Source: Aotearoamyces nothofagi (lineage: Eukaryota > Ascomycota > Leotiomycetes > Leotiales > Tympanidaceae). From it: 64,000 nucleotides of DNA. Every line of letters starts with the position of its first letter. The first letter of the stretch is position 1. Below the pieces are notes generated by a model. It saw nothing but the letters and a program-made list of their open reading frames with translations. It was not told the origin of the DNA and searched no databases. Positions 22,133 to 32,942 of this stretch are shown here, in pieces. A program made the translations under genes and the position numbers. The stretch is from assembly GCA_015345905.1 (NCBI GenBank), contig JADDTR010000004.1:434001-498000 (forward strand). Reading direction: 5' to 3'.

Positions 22133-23958
22133 TCAAGGGCCTTGATCTAGGTTCTGCACTACCCCAGCCAATACGCCGGCACCAATGATCCCTCCGTCGT
22201 GGGATGATTGGAGCACGACTCGCGGGTGGGTTCGACCAGCAAACTCCGCATCCGTTATTTCATCTAGATATCTCTGGCAATCCGAAAGGTAGTCTTGAAA
22301 GTGGACTATACACCCTCCGGTATAACCGACTATGAGCTCTTCTACTACGTCTTGCCGTGTTAGGGGGCAGGATTTAGCCGAGATGTTGTTGGCTTTTATG
22401 TCTTGATTGAGAGATATCTCCTCGGCGCAGCCCAAGAGACCAATAATGGCAGCGGCTGCCATCCCTGCTGCTCTGACTTGGATCGTTTTGGCTATTTGAT
22501 AGACTGCAGTGGCGGATTCTTCGGTCCAGACGAATCCATCCTTATTTGCAGGAAGCGCTTCGGAGAGTTGGTGGACGAGTGAATGATTTAACGGGTTAGA
22601 GGCTGGTCTTAGGTTACCTAAGAAGGTCGTAGTGAGGCCATTTCGTTGGCGTAATCTCGTCGGTAATAACTCTGCTGCTACTCCGCATTGTGTGGCCAGG
22701 TAATCTACTATTATAAGTCTTCCAAGCTCGCCAAGATAGCCTCCAGCTGTCATGTATTCAAATGGCTGAAAGCCTGGAGCAGCACATTCTGCATCCAGCA
22801 GCTTGTCCCAACGCGTGATCAGATCGAGCTCGAGGAGTGGGCCAACCGCACCTTTTATCGTCCATTCAGTGTTAACAACAATCTTGAGTTCTTCAGTAGG
22901 CTCAACGCTTGTAGCGACATCTCCTAGGTTTGGTCTTTTGCTGGCTTTCAGACTACTTATCTTCATGGGAATTGTGGCGTTGATGCCAGTCCCTACGATG
23001 AGTCCCATCGCCGCTTTCCGCCTCAAGGTGGATCGTTGCTGGTAACTAAACGCAACGAGAGTGGCGACGGCATCATTTACAATGGCTACAATCTTGAGTT
23101 TGGGAAGATTTCTATGCCTGGCTGCTTTGGCATAACCCACAGAAAGTAGATTTCCAAGGTCAAGGTTGGACGTAATGGCAAACCCCTTGCCCATTGACAT
23201 GAGAGTTGCGTGGGAAAGAGTCTTTTGGCTATAGAAACGTTAGCACCGTGGACAATGTAAACGTAAAATAAGGGGTTGACTGTAGAATTGCCAGCCGGTG
23301 GCCCCAGCTTACATCATTGGGAAGCTGAAAGTCACGCCCATCGGTAGCTCGGGTCCCAATGCGCTGGGATAGCTCTTCAGCTCATCTTCAACGACCTCAG
23401 CAATACATTGACCGATCCACGCGAACAGGTCTTGAGCGTTTTCATATTTGAGCTTTTCCCCTATTGGCCATGACCTCTGCGTCTGCCTTACACGTGACCT
23501 TGGGGGTGTTGTGGTCTGCAAATTTTCTGGACTTGACGGCAGCTGATTTTCGGGCTCAGTGTTGCCAGAGAGCTCTACGAAGCCAACACGTAGATTTGTT
23601 CCGCCAATATCTATGGCAAGGTACCTGGGTCTGCTCGTCAGTGAACAGCCTCATCTATCTGCAAATAAATCATAAATGAAGACATTGAAGAGAATGGCTT
23701 GCAGGATTGGTTGTAAATTTGACTGAAGCTGCTATGGAATCTTGACGGATAGGGGTGCACTCACCTCCCTACCTCACTTCCTGACGGCCTCAATATCGAC
23801 TCCGAGATGGGGGTTGGGAGGAACTGATCCTCGGCTTCAGCAGCCAGGCTCTTGTATGTGATGCACAACTTATCCGCAAGAGCAACTAATTTGGGGACGT
23901 CGATGAGTAACGGCCGCAGAAAATCTTGCATATGCTGGCTTGGTGCTGCCGCGGCCAT
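22133..23958 (-). CDS. hexokinase-family sugar kinase, probably N-acetylglucosamine kinase
   Basis: Exons 23765-23958, 23313-23624 and 22133-23228 give 533 aa. The phosphate-1 motif is YLAIDIGGTNLRVGFVEL, the sugar-binding stretch SFPMIQKTLSHATLMSMGKG, the catalytic Asp is in VAIVNDAVATLVAF, and phosphate-2 is GLIVGTGINATIPM. VVNTEWTIKGAVGPL and GFQPFEYMTAGGYLGELGRL resemble fungal GlcNAc kinases (HXK3 type) more than glycolytic hexokinases, which have NTEWGAF. It would form GlcNAc-6-phosphate in chitin or GlcNAc salvage. The substrate is inference. The start at 23958 (MAAAAPSQHM) is preferred; an ATG at 24105 would add 49 residues made of a (Glu-Ala)n repeat that lies in the shared promoter with the GILT gene. 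Confidence 0.85.
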
Positions 23959-24268
23959 TCTTTTGAGGGGGAAGGGAGGGAATCGGCATGAATCAGCCTG
24001 ATATGCGACTCCAGCAAGGCTCCGCCGGCTCTCTTCCTCAGCCTCAGCTTCAGCCTCAGCCTCAGCCTCAATGTTAGCCTCAGTTAAGATAGGCGTGGCA
24101 GCCAACGCAGCGCAGCGCCAGCGCCAGCGTCATCGCCTAAGCGAGAGCCTTGTGGTACCGTCTCCCCCGCTCATAAAGAGAACCGCACCGTCTCTGGCAT
24201 TCCTCAACTATATCAACGTGAAGCACGACCATCTACCAACCGTGCAGGCTTCTGTTGTAGACTCTGAA
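23959..24268. promoter_or_regulatory. shared upstream region with (CCTCAG)n repeat
   Basis: 310 bp lie between the preferred start codons of the hexokinase and GILT genes. It contains a hexanucleotide run, CCTCAG x about 5-6, at 24036-24070, in frame with the hexokinase gene but probably upstream of its true start. No specific factor site is recognised. Confidence 0.5.
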
Positions 24269-25171
24269 ATGGACGAGAAAGGAACTGTACCGCTCACTCG
24301 GCGACCAGCACCGCGAGGGAGGCCATTCGCGATTGGCTTTACATGCGTAGCCTTCCTCTACTTCATATTCTCCGTGTCGAGGCTTTTTACCTTCCCCAGG
24401 GCGCCTTGGGCAGGCAATATTCCGATATTAACAACTGGGGAGCCTGTAGATACAGAGAAGTCGCTCATTCCTCTTGAAGTTCATATTATGAGCAAATGTC
24501 CCGATGCCCAAGTGAGTAACTTAGCAGACAACAATAGGTAGCCAACTAATCAATCTAGTATTGCTTGAGGGAACTGGTTGTGCCAGCGATGCAGCGGGTT
24601 TCTGACAAGGTCGACTTCAAATTGTCATACATCGGCTCGTAAGTTCAGTCTCTACAGCCTTGTGAAATAGTCAGCACTTGCTGACCCAAATCAGACTTAC
24701 AGAGAACGATGGCGTTGAGTGCATGCACGGCGCAGAGGAATGCCTGGGAAATATAATCGAGCTCTGCGCTGCCCATCTGTACCCAGATCCAAAAATATAC
24801 CTCGGCTTTACAATGTGCTTGACAAAAGATTATCAAGATATTCCAGATCGTAGTCTTGTTGAAGACTGTGCTCTCGAGCATGGGGTCGACTTTGAGAAAT
24901 TGAATGAGTGCTCGAGTCAGAATGACGGGCTAGGTATTGGGATGCTGCGTGAAAGTGTCCAGAGGAGTAAAGATGTATAGTGTTACTCCTTTGTGGAATA
25001 TTAACAAATGCTAACATACGGTAGCTCGGCGTCACAAAGTCATGCACAGTTCGCCTAAATGAGGAAATATATTGCATAAGAGATGGAGAATGGCAGGAAT
25101 GCAAGAACGGGCCTGGTGTCAACGATCTTGTTATTGCGGTTGAGAAGCTCTATTATAACTCTGGCTCTTAA
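24269..25171 (+). CDS. GILT-family thiol reductase (membrane-anchored)
   Basis: Four exons, 24269-24511, 24559-24638, 24695-24974 and 25025-25171, give 249 aa. After a basic N-terminus comes one transmembrane segment (FAIGFTCVAFLYFIFSV), so it is probably a type II or signal-anchored secretory protein. The active-site cysteines are at residues 77 and 83 (MSKCPDAQ-YCLREL, split by intron 1). The GILT signature CxHGxxECxxNxxxxC is complete: CMHGAEECLGNIIELC. Animal GILT reduces disulphides in lysosomes; fungal members are presumed to act in the vacuole or secretory path. All introns have canonical ends and phases. The last 41 bp of coding sequence overlap the coding end of DCS1 on the other strand. 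Confidence 0.9.
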
Positions 25172-26176
25172 GCGGTTCGAATATACCCGTCCATAATTCA
25201 CTAGCTTCACCGACCGTATATGTCAAAGCTACAGTATCCATACCGGTCTCATCGTCTCCTGCCATCGTCTCCAACTGTGAAATGACGCTGTCTAGCCCAA
25301 TTGCCTTTCCTGTAGCCTGTGTCGCGCCAGCCTCTAGCGCTACGTGAACTACGTGGATATGGAAGTGATAATACGTCGGCTGATAATGCACATATAGCTT
25401 TAGTAAATCCTCTTCTAGCTCAGGATATGTCTTGACCGCAGCCTGTATTATCTTGCTTTTCATGTCCTTCAACCACCCAATATGCTTCTTCCTTAAATCT
25501 CGCAAGCTCCAGATATCCATCCTCTCAACCAGACCCAGGAGATGGAGACTCTCCATAGTTTTGCGATCCCAATTCAGGTCCGGCAGGAGCAGGAACCCGC
25601 GCTCGACATCTTCTCCTCTAGCCGTGCGGTAGATGACATCCTCAACCTCAGTCTTGCCATCAATGATATTCCACACCCAGTTCAGCCGGCCCTCGTCGCG
25701 CTTCTGCAGCATGTACGGCCTGACCTCGTCGCGATAGATCTGCGCCGTCTCCGTGACGACACGCACGCCCTGCCGGCTGTACTTCTTGAGATGCGAAGCC
25801 GAGCACGGGTAGATGAGGTTCATCTTCAAGTCCTCGTGCGGGTCGGACGACGAGGCGGCCGCGCCGCTGCACGCCATGTACCAGAAGTAGACATCGTTCG
25901 CGCCGAGGTTCTTCAGCGCGCGCAGCGTGGAGGGGATCGTGGCGAGGTGCGGGACGGATGGAGAGAAGGGAGCGCGCTCGAGGATTAGGATGGCGGGTTT
26001 GGAAAGTATGGTGCCGTACAGGACGATGCGCCGCCCGGCTTGATCTGGAGGGGTGTTGTGTTAGTTTGGAGGTGGATCGTGCTGTATCGAGGGGCGCTAC
26101 TCGTACCCTGGTTTAGAACACGCTCGAGTTGGAATTTGGGAATTAGGGCTTCGGCATCTGCTGTGACGTCTGTCAT
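25131..26176 (-). CDS. DCS1: scavenger mRNA-decapping enzyme (m7GpppX diphosphatase)
   Basis: Exons 26107-26176 and 25131-26044 give 327 aa. The C-terminal HIT domain has the active-site triad YYHFHIHVVH (HxHxH), preceded by HIGWLKDMKSKI and LYVHYQPT. The N-terminal half includes YRTARGEDVERGFLLLPDLNWD and WNIIDGKTEVEDVI, matching DcpS/Dcs1 domain-swapped dimers. It hydrolyses the cap dinucleotide left after 3'-to-5' mRNA decay. The intron (GTACGA...CTCCAG) joins VLNQ to DQAGRRIVLYGTIL, the family sequence. The GC-rich 25660-25990 segment is unlike its neighbours in base use but is in frame throughout. The final 41 bp of CDS lie inside the GILT gene's last exon, so the transcripts are convergent and overlapping. 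Confidence 0.95.
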
Positions 26177-27849
26177 GATGTAAGGAATATCTGAGCAAGT
26201 TTGTAATTGCTTTTTTTATATCAGAGGTTCAAACACCTGGTGAGCGAGGTAGATAGAGCTCTAGGCGGTGAGAGCGGCAGTATTTTAATCTATCTAGAGG
26301 AGCGGGCACGGCGGGGTATATACTCACGTGCGTGAGTACTGTACCTCGCTCGTCCGAGGATTGGCATACTTTTTTTATATTTATTCTTATCCACCCAAGT
26401 TCTATCTTGAAACAAAAGGCGCCCTGTGATAACCGGAAGAGAACTTGTTATTGATTTGCTTGTTGCGACTCAAGTACCCTGTCACTTCTATCTGCCCCTA
26501 TACTTTAGCATCTACCAAGGAGGGATCGGAACTAGGTTACTTTGTAAGTCTGTTTTCTCTATATTCAAGATAGTTTAAATAACCTTGTTAAATAAACTAT
26601 CATGAGAAATCACTAGTCTACTCTTCAGCAGTCAAAACTCTATCTAAAGTTCCAATCGTACAACCATTTCGCCCTCAGTCTTCCCTCGCATGGCTCGTCC
26701 CTAGAGACGCCCCCTGAACGCAGGGTGTGCAGCCTCGGTAACGTTCTACCATGATACCAGCCCCTCTTCTAATACGCGTCTCGTCGTCTTTCACTGCCCG
26801 GCAGTTGTAGCAGTCGGCATTTGGTGGCATGTGCTCGATGTAGCTGCATGGAGTTGTCGGTGTGTCAGCACACCCTTTAAAGGTCCCGTTTACCTCCTCG
26901 CATATGTTCCTGTCCGATATCTCCCTAGGCTACGGATCAAAGGCTAGAAGAAACAGAAAACCTAAATTAAGCATCTCGGTCCTATAATTATGTTCCTATC
27001 AACGTTTTGGCTGCTTCCCCTGCTCTTGTCGCTTCCCGGAGACCCTGGGGTATCGGTATCGATATCGATTTCGATATCGACTGATACTGGCGAGACTCTG
27101 CACAGCAATCAAAAAATCTGTCGCAGTCTTCTTGGCTACTACGCATCGGACACAAGGACTTCTCACATAGCAAGTCAAGGCCGTACTTGTCTAGGAAGAA
27201 TAGAATAGTGTAGATAGAAGACTTCCAAGTCTCGTAGCCCGTCTTAGCATTGGGCGTCAATTCATTCTATATCTTAGGTGATACGTCCATTATTAGAAAT
27301 AGTATGATTGCGGATCGTTGATACGCACATTTGCACCGAGCACTCTATCAAAGTAGGCAGTCCGGTTCAGGGAAGGGGCCAACGAAACAAAGTACATTGG
27401 ACAATCTAATAGCCTGCACATGATTCATCACGCCTGCCAATTCCTCCAAAACAGTACCAAAAGCCCGAGAAGCTGACGCCATGCCGTGCCTCGCTTGCTT
27501 GCTTGCTTCTTGCTTGCCTGATCTCAGCCTTGCTATCAGGAGAAACCTGCGCCGGCCAAATCGACAAAGTTGCAGAACACTGCTGAAAAGTAAATGAAAA
27601 ATGTGACAAGTGTGAAAAGAACAAATCTTTCACACTTTTTTGAGAAAGTTTTGCTCTCGCTAGGTATCTGTTTCCCCTCTTGGTTCATCGGTCCGACCTA
27701 TCTTCCAAATAGCACAATGTGTATGTGTTAGGTGCCAATACTCGTGCCTAAGGTAGTCATTCCAAACGCTGCCATGTTGTGGTATCTCTGCCCGCTCGAC
27801 TCGTTTGCTAAACACCATCCATCGTCTCAGTCGTCGCCAGACTTCGCAT
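26177..27849. other. 1.7-kb intergenic region, DCS1 to RAS1
   Basis: This contains the cysteine-rich open stretch at 26675-26929 (minus), a TATCGA-type near-palindromic run at about 27050-27087, and a 10-bp hairpin (27608-27617 with 27628-27637, AAGTGTGAAA/TTTCACACTT). No other gene is supported. Confidence 0.5.
26675..26929 (-). pseudogene. possible exon or remnant of a cysteine-rich protein
   Basis: An 85-codon open stretch ends at a stop (26675) and begins just after a possible TAG acceptor. It has Cys-rich, protein-like composition: ICEEVNGTFKGCADTP, NADCYNCRAV and RGCTPCV, with CxxC pairs. It contains no good ATG at its upstream end. I could not define an upstream exon, and the cysteine-bearing frame at 26988-27260 could not be joined convincingly. 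It could be the last exon of a small, unrecognised fungal Cys-rich protein or a decayed copy. Confidence 0.3.
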
Positions 27850-28682
27850 CTACATGATCACACAACTTCCACAGCATCCTCTACCCTTATCGTCCTCACT
27901 CAGTTCTAGCTTAGTTTGTGGTCCATTCGATCCCGATCCACCTGCACCACTATCGAAGTTGCCTGACATCTGCTTGTTGTATCTGCGGATTTCACGGACG
28001 ATATCGTAGAATGCGTTGTCAACATTGATGCGGGACTTTGCTGAGGTCTCGATGAATTTGCAGCCGAACTGTCTCGCCAGTTGCTCTCCCTCTGGAGATA
28101 TGTGTTAGCAGCCCATTGCATATCTGCAGCCACCAAGAACAAGCCGATATATACCTTGCTTTGAAACCTGTCTGTCGCCCTCCAAGTCGCACTTGTTGCC
28201 CACAACAATGATTGGGAAATAGTCCTTGTCCTTGACTCTGAGAATTTGTTGTTGAAAGGTCATGATTTCCTCAAATGACTGCCTCGACGTGATTGAGTAG
28301 ACCAGTAAAAATCCTTCCCCGGTTCGCATGTATTGCTCTCTCATAGCTGAGTACTCCTCTTGGCCTGCAGTGTCGAGCACATCAAGAAGTGCGACCTCAT
28401 CATCAATAACACACTGCTTGCGGTAGGAGTCTGCATAAGTCAGGGAGTCAGCGGAGACGCGCGCTTCACCTCAGAGGATGGATGCATATCGAACCTTCAA
28501 TTGTCGGGTCATACTCGTCGACGAAATGGCTTTGTATCAATTGGATGGTCAAGCAGGACTTTCCCACACCTCCTCCACCTACTACTACGAGCTTGTATTC
28601 TCGAAGAAACTATTTCCGTGGGTGGTTAGCCAACACTTTACTTCCCCTGCAGCCCAGGAGCAGTGCTCACCTTCGAAGCCAT
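27850..28682 (-). CDS. RAS1: Ras small GTPase
   Basis: Four exons, 28671-28682 (only 12 nt, MASK), 28495-28609, 28155-28430 and 27850-28091, give 214 aa. G1 is [13 protein letters not shown], switch [17 protein letters not shown]3 [15 protein letters not shown]4 [12 protein letters not shown] and G5 [11 protein letters not shown]. The C-terminus is CVIM, a CaaX box for farnesylation, preceded by GCCGSC cysteines suited to palmitoylation, so it is plasma-membrane-bound. Fungal Ras1 acts above adenylate cyclase/PKA and MAPK paths in growth and morphogenesis. The P-loop has Gly at every variable position, as in other fungal Ras1 proteins. The 2.2 kb upstream is the longest gene-free stretch in the window. 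Confidence 0.97.
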
Positions 28683-30873
28683 GCTGAACAGCTCTTAAGG
28701 CAAATCCTCAGATGATGCAAGGACACAGGTAGGCCTGGGTGGCTGTCGCTTGGTATATGCTGAAACTGCCGGAGGAAAGATAAAGTCGATGCTCGCGTCA
28801 GGAGATCGCCCAGAGGTGCAAGCAAGACTGCCCAGCGACAGCAGGAGCGACGGTGCGATTGACTATCTCAGAGGTCTGGATGGAAGCAGGATGCCTAGCC
28901 ACAGTTGCAGTATTTCGCAGAGTGCGATCCGAGGTGAGTTGTATGTGGAGGCAAGGCGAAGTTGGTATTTCGCAGCAGCGAAGGGGTTCGTGCGGTAGGG
29001 AAAGGTGCTAGGAAAGCGGTACGGAGCTACGATATGGACTTTTGGGCGATGCTTGTCGCTGCAGTGCGCCAGAGATGCAGCGGCAGGGGAAAAGGAACGG
29101 GGCCAGCACCAATCACGCTGGGCACACACCGTGTCCACCGGCCACACCCACTCAAAATGTGATTCGGGCTGGCAGGCTGGGTCGGGTTCCCGGGGGGGGT
29201 TTACAGAGGGTGGTTCTAGTTGTCTTCTGTACGTCTTTCCGTCTGGCACCGCGTGCTGCCAGAACGAACCGGCCATGGGCTACGGAGCAGCGACTCCAGC
29301 ACAGCACAGCACAGCACAGTACAGTACAGTGCAGTGCAGCACCTCTGGATATACACAGTACAGTACGCACATACCGTACACACCCACACGGGCACGTCGT
29401 GCTGGCTGCTGGCTCGAGATAGCCAGCACCGCACCGCACCGCACAGCACAGCACAGCATAGCATGGCGATGGAAGGAAGAACGGACGCTGCTCGTTGTTG
29501 GCAAACAAGGGTCTCACTAGTATAAATTGGCATGCTCGGTGCTCTGTGCTCTGTTTATCTTCTGGCAGGTCTAGTCCAGTACCGTAGATACCTGCGCAGT
29601 ACAGCAAAGTACCGTAGGTATCTCCTGTACGATACAGCACGACAGTACACTGACCTACCCACACTCCATCGAGTGAAAACCCGTCGTGAGACGCCGACGC
29701 CGTCGCCGTCGCCGTCACGGATGGTCGAAGCCACGCCAATTTACTCCTGAGCGCTTGAACGTGCGGCGCTGTCCATTGGCAAGTCCCCTTTTCCCTTCAG
29801 GGTCCTCTTGATGGCTGCTCCACCCCCCAACATTGGCCTGCCACTGCCCACCGCATCCGCCCGTCAGCCACACCCAACATGGCGCGAGCGTCTTTCTTGC
29901 CGTCCTGGCCTTCCCGGTCTTTGTGGGCTTTCCGGTCTTTCTGTTTCTGCGTTGCCTGTCCGCACCGAGCATACAACTAATCGTACCTGCGCGGAGCCGA
30001 CCTCCACGAGCAACAAAGGCCCTCCGTGCTCTTCGCTCCGTAGCCTGCGCTATGAGATGCTCGCATGCGCAAGCCAATTCTCCGATATGGTACGACACGT
30101 GCGGAGTGCATACCGAGTCAAGCATCTCCGTTGCCCAAAGCCATGGTGCCGACATTGGGCAGCGGGGACACACTGCCTGGGTTTGGAAGGTGTGAAGCTC
30201 TGATACGCGCCCGAGGAGGCTGCTTTCTTCTGATCAACCTCGGAGTCGAAACATCCATCTTAGCCCGTCCAGCTTCTGGAAACACAAAGTGCAGGTAATG
30301 TTGAGCTCTTGCAAGGCAGTGATCGGCCATTCGGAGGCCTCTTATCTACTTATTATGACGGTATTGGCTCATGCCGGCGCCGGAGATGCGTTCTTCGATC
30401 TACGGGGGGAAGGCAATTTCCCTGGCTGGCAACCCAGATTACTTTGGACCATAAAAACGGACCACTCCCCCAGCCATCATCTGCCGGTGGGTTTCTAAGA
30501 TATCTCATTTGGACGTCGGCATTGCCGAGAAATCTTTGAGAACAACACAGCACAGTAATATTTACTATTTGTAATGGCTGCATCTAACACCATGTCTCAA
30601 TCATAATAAGGCACATTATCTACGTTATATCGCCAGGTCTCAACTATGCAGTTTAGCTTCCGCGCGCTTGTCTTTCTGTCGCTGCCACCCAATCCACCAA
30701 GCAAGGACTGAACTTACAGTACATTTCCCTTCAAAGACTAAATACCGTAATGTAATAGCGTCATAACTGCTAACATCCATGCGATATTTTTGCGATTGGG
30801 GAATGGTTTCAGCGGGGCGATGGAATGGTCAACGGAATTTATTCTTAAATCTCACTCCTATTTCGGCATTGTC
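28683..30873. other. 2.2-kb gene-free region upstream of RAS1
   Basis: It is GC-richer and repeat-rich: pentanucleotide arrays at 29290-29465, and a direct repeat AGTACCGTAGRTAYCT near 29578 and 29610. Open frames here are repeat-driven. It probably holds the long promoter and 5' leader of RAS1, as is common for growth regulators in fungi. I found no RNA gene. Confidence 0.5.
29290..29465. repeat. pentanucleotide microsatellite cluster (AGCAC / CACCG / CACAG)
   Basis: Two arrays, about 29297-29340 (CAGCA-type drifting to CAGTA and CAGTG) and about 29423-29458 (CACCG then CACAG), flank a unique segment. The unit is not a multiple of three, so the Cys-rich and Ser-rich frames across it are artefacts. 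Confidence 0.85.
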
Positions 30874-32123
30874 TTAGTCGTCTTCGCCTTCAATAACAAC
30901 ACGATGGCCTTGCACGTTTTTTTCGACATCAGCGATTAAGCTTTCTAGGAATGTACGATCTCTGCATATGATTCAGTCAGCATCCAACTGGTAGAATCTC
31001 CCCCCTGTAGCTTATGCGGACTCACCTTCCAACCAATGTCACGGTATTCGTAGCCTTCCCCCATCGTGGGTAACTTCCTACCTTCACTCCATTCGACTCA
31101 ACTTTCGCAGCTAGCTCAGCCAAGTATGGAGCAACTTCACTCTCAGGCAGCGGAGTAGAGATTAATATCCTGCTTATACCCTTGGCTTCCGGATCTGTAA
31201 GCCTTGGTAAAATAGAGGGCTTCAAGCCCTCTAGAAGTCTCTCAAATAGTCTTGGTATTCCTGGAAGGATATGAACATTGCCGTTGACCACTGAGACGGG
31301 CACCCATAGATCATCAAGAGTAAATATAATCTGCTGGCTAACATCTCTTGATTCATCAATGGGTAACTCAGCCATTCGATACTTCGCTTTCCTAGCTGGG
31401 GTATCTTCATCCCAGGAGAAATTAGGTTGTGATGGATGGGGCTTCGAGAGCCTCTTCATTCTATCGAGCGTTCCCTGATGCAATACCAGCTTCAAACCAA
31501 ATGCCTTAGCTATCGATTGGTACGTAATATCATCGTGGCTGGCAACATCAGCAGCTGACTTTTTAAGGTAGAGATGATAATACGTACGTCGGTCCAATAC
31601 CTCCACTTGTGACGACAAAATCATAGTTATTACTCATACGCAGAACTGCCTCTGCGATTTCGTCTTCATCGTCTGCGATCACCTCGATTCGTTTGAGGTT
31701 CTGTAAAACAATTAGCTATATGCATATAGGAGACTTGAATTTGGGGACTTGCTATGCCTAGGTTGAAACAAAACTTTGCCATGTAAGCAGAATTTGTCTA
31801 TACATTGGTGTTAGTTGTCGGCTTATGGCCTGTATCCTGAACTGATCGTACATCGACGGTCTGCAGATATATGCGTTAGCTATTATGCTACAATTAGAAG
31901 TAGCATACTCTATATGAACGCATACCTTTCCTCCCAGAACCTCATCTCCAATAATTAGACATGCCGCAGTGTTTATTTTCCGGGTATTGCGCTCATTGGC
32001 GTCGGTTGATGATGTCATGATGCGGCTCGCAAATGTCGAGGAACGCACTGCAGCTGAGTTATGAGCGTAGTTAGGTAAAGGTCGAGAGAAGTGACGAGCG
32101 ACCTGAGAAATTCTTGAAAACAT
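30874..32123 (-). CDS. molybdopterin-binding (MoaB/CinA-like) domain protein, probably mitochondrial
   Basis: Six exons, 31926-32123, 31852-31860 (9 nt), 31753-31797, 31588-31700, 31026-31538 and 30874-30961, give 321 aa. The Arg/Ser-rich N-terminus (MFSRISQVARHFSRPL) resembles a mitochondrial presequence. The MoCF-type domain reads [44 protein letters not shown], then [20 protein letters not shown] and HILPGIPRLFERLLEGL, as in CinA and the N-terminal domain of some FAD synthetases. No FAD-synthase (PAPS-reductase-like) domain follows, so the reaction is uncertain. The microexon encodes TVD. The intron after LGI uses a GC donor (GCAAGT). It is divergent from GMF, 218 bp apart. Confidence 0.87.
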
Positions 32124-32341
32124 GAAGTATCTCGTAGAATATGCCGTGCTGAATGAACGTCGTGCTCGAGAGGGGATTTCCCAGTCCGGGGCCGGACGAT
32201 GTTAGTAGGCGAGACTGCCCCACCATGAACCTTAAGGTATGGGCGCCACGTTCTTGACCAGGCTGAACAACGACCTTTGCTTATCCTTGACAACTTATTC
32301 CAAAGTTGCTAATAGCCATTTCTCTGGAATAAAGAGTTACT

Positions 32342-32942
32342 ATGGTGTGTTTGCGTATCCTGCGCCGTAGGCTAGATAGTGTCACTAACATTAGTGCTAG
32401 TCTTCCGAATCCAGATTATATACCTTCTCACAGGAGAGCAAAGACCACCTGCGCAAGTTCCGTCTAGGAACCTCTCGATCTAATGATCCACAAGCAGTGA
32501 TATGTATGTGTCTCTCATAATATGAGTACCATTTTCTCGCTCTCAGGCCTAATACTGAGCTAGATCTCATCGACAAACATACCCTAGAGATAAAGCAGGA
32601 CGAGGAGAAGACAGTCTACAAGGACTTGCAGGATATATCAGACGATCTACCAGATCATGCCCCGAGATTCATTTTATTAAGCTATCCCTTGACGTTGGTT
32701 CGTATACTACTAAAAATGCCTTTCGGTACGTACAACTGCTAATGTTACGTCAGCCTTCTGGTCGATTATCCGTACCATACGTGCTGGTCTATTACTTGCC
32801 GGTTACTTGCAATGCAGAGCTGAGGATGGTATATGCGGGTGCAAAGGAGCTTATGAGGAACACGGCTGAGGTCGGAAAGGTTATAGAGATTGATTCGGCG
32901 GAGGACTTAGAGGACATACCGAAGAAGTTACGAGGGGAATGA
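32342..32942 (+). CDS. glia maturation factor (ADF/cofilin-fold Arp2/3 regulator)
   Basis: Four coding exons, 32342-32344 (only the ATG), 32401-32503, 32564-32697 and 32754-32942, give 142 aa. The protein starts MSSESRLYTFSQESKDHLRK, continues FRLGTSRSNDPQAVIYLID, EEKTVYKDLQDISDDLP, RFILLSYPLTLPSGRLSVPY, and ends YAGAKELMRNTAEVGKVIEI. This is the GMF (yeast Aim7/Gmf1) ADF-homology domain, which binds Arp2/3 and debranches actin networks. Length is exactly typical. The start exon is supported because ATG is followed directly by GTGTGT, and the next exon opens in phase at SSESRLYTF after a CTAAC...CTAG acceptor. Confidence 0.92.

Noticed and set aside
23959-24105. Hexokinase N-terminal extension from ATG 24105 with a (Glu-Ala)n run
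   Set aside because: It is produced by a hexanucleotide repeat in the region shared with the divergent GILT gene; the family N-terminus fits the 23958 start better. Not excluded.
24071-24268. Upstream ATG (24071) in another frame before GILT
   Set aside because: The GILT protein begins naturally at 24269 with a short basic leader and membrane segment.
26988-27260. 90-codon minus frame with a Cys-bearing middle (CEKSLCPMRSSQEDCDRFFDCC)
   Set aside because: It starts without ATG, includes the TATCGA repeat in frame, and could not be joined by credible splice sites to the stretch at 26675-26929.
27608-27637. 10-bp hairpin as a possible terminator or RNA gene
   Set aside because: A single short stem with no T-run typical of Pol III and no neighbouring gene end; not enough to call.
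29152-29739. Cys- or Ser-rich open frames in the RAS1 upstream region
   Set aside because: They are created by pentanucleotide repeats, differ in each frame and show no domain or intron logic.
29715-30203. Overlapping open frames of 120-152 codons on both strands
   Set aside because: GC-rich, no protein-like composition or motif, all frames open together; treated as noncoding.
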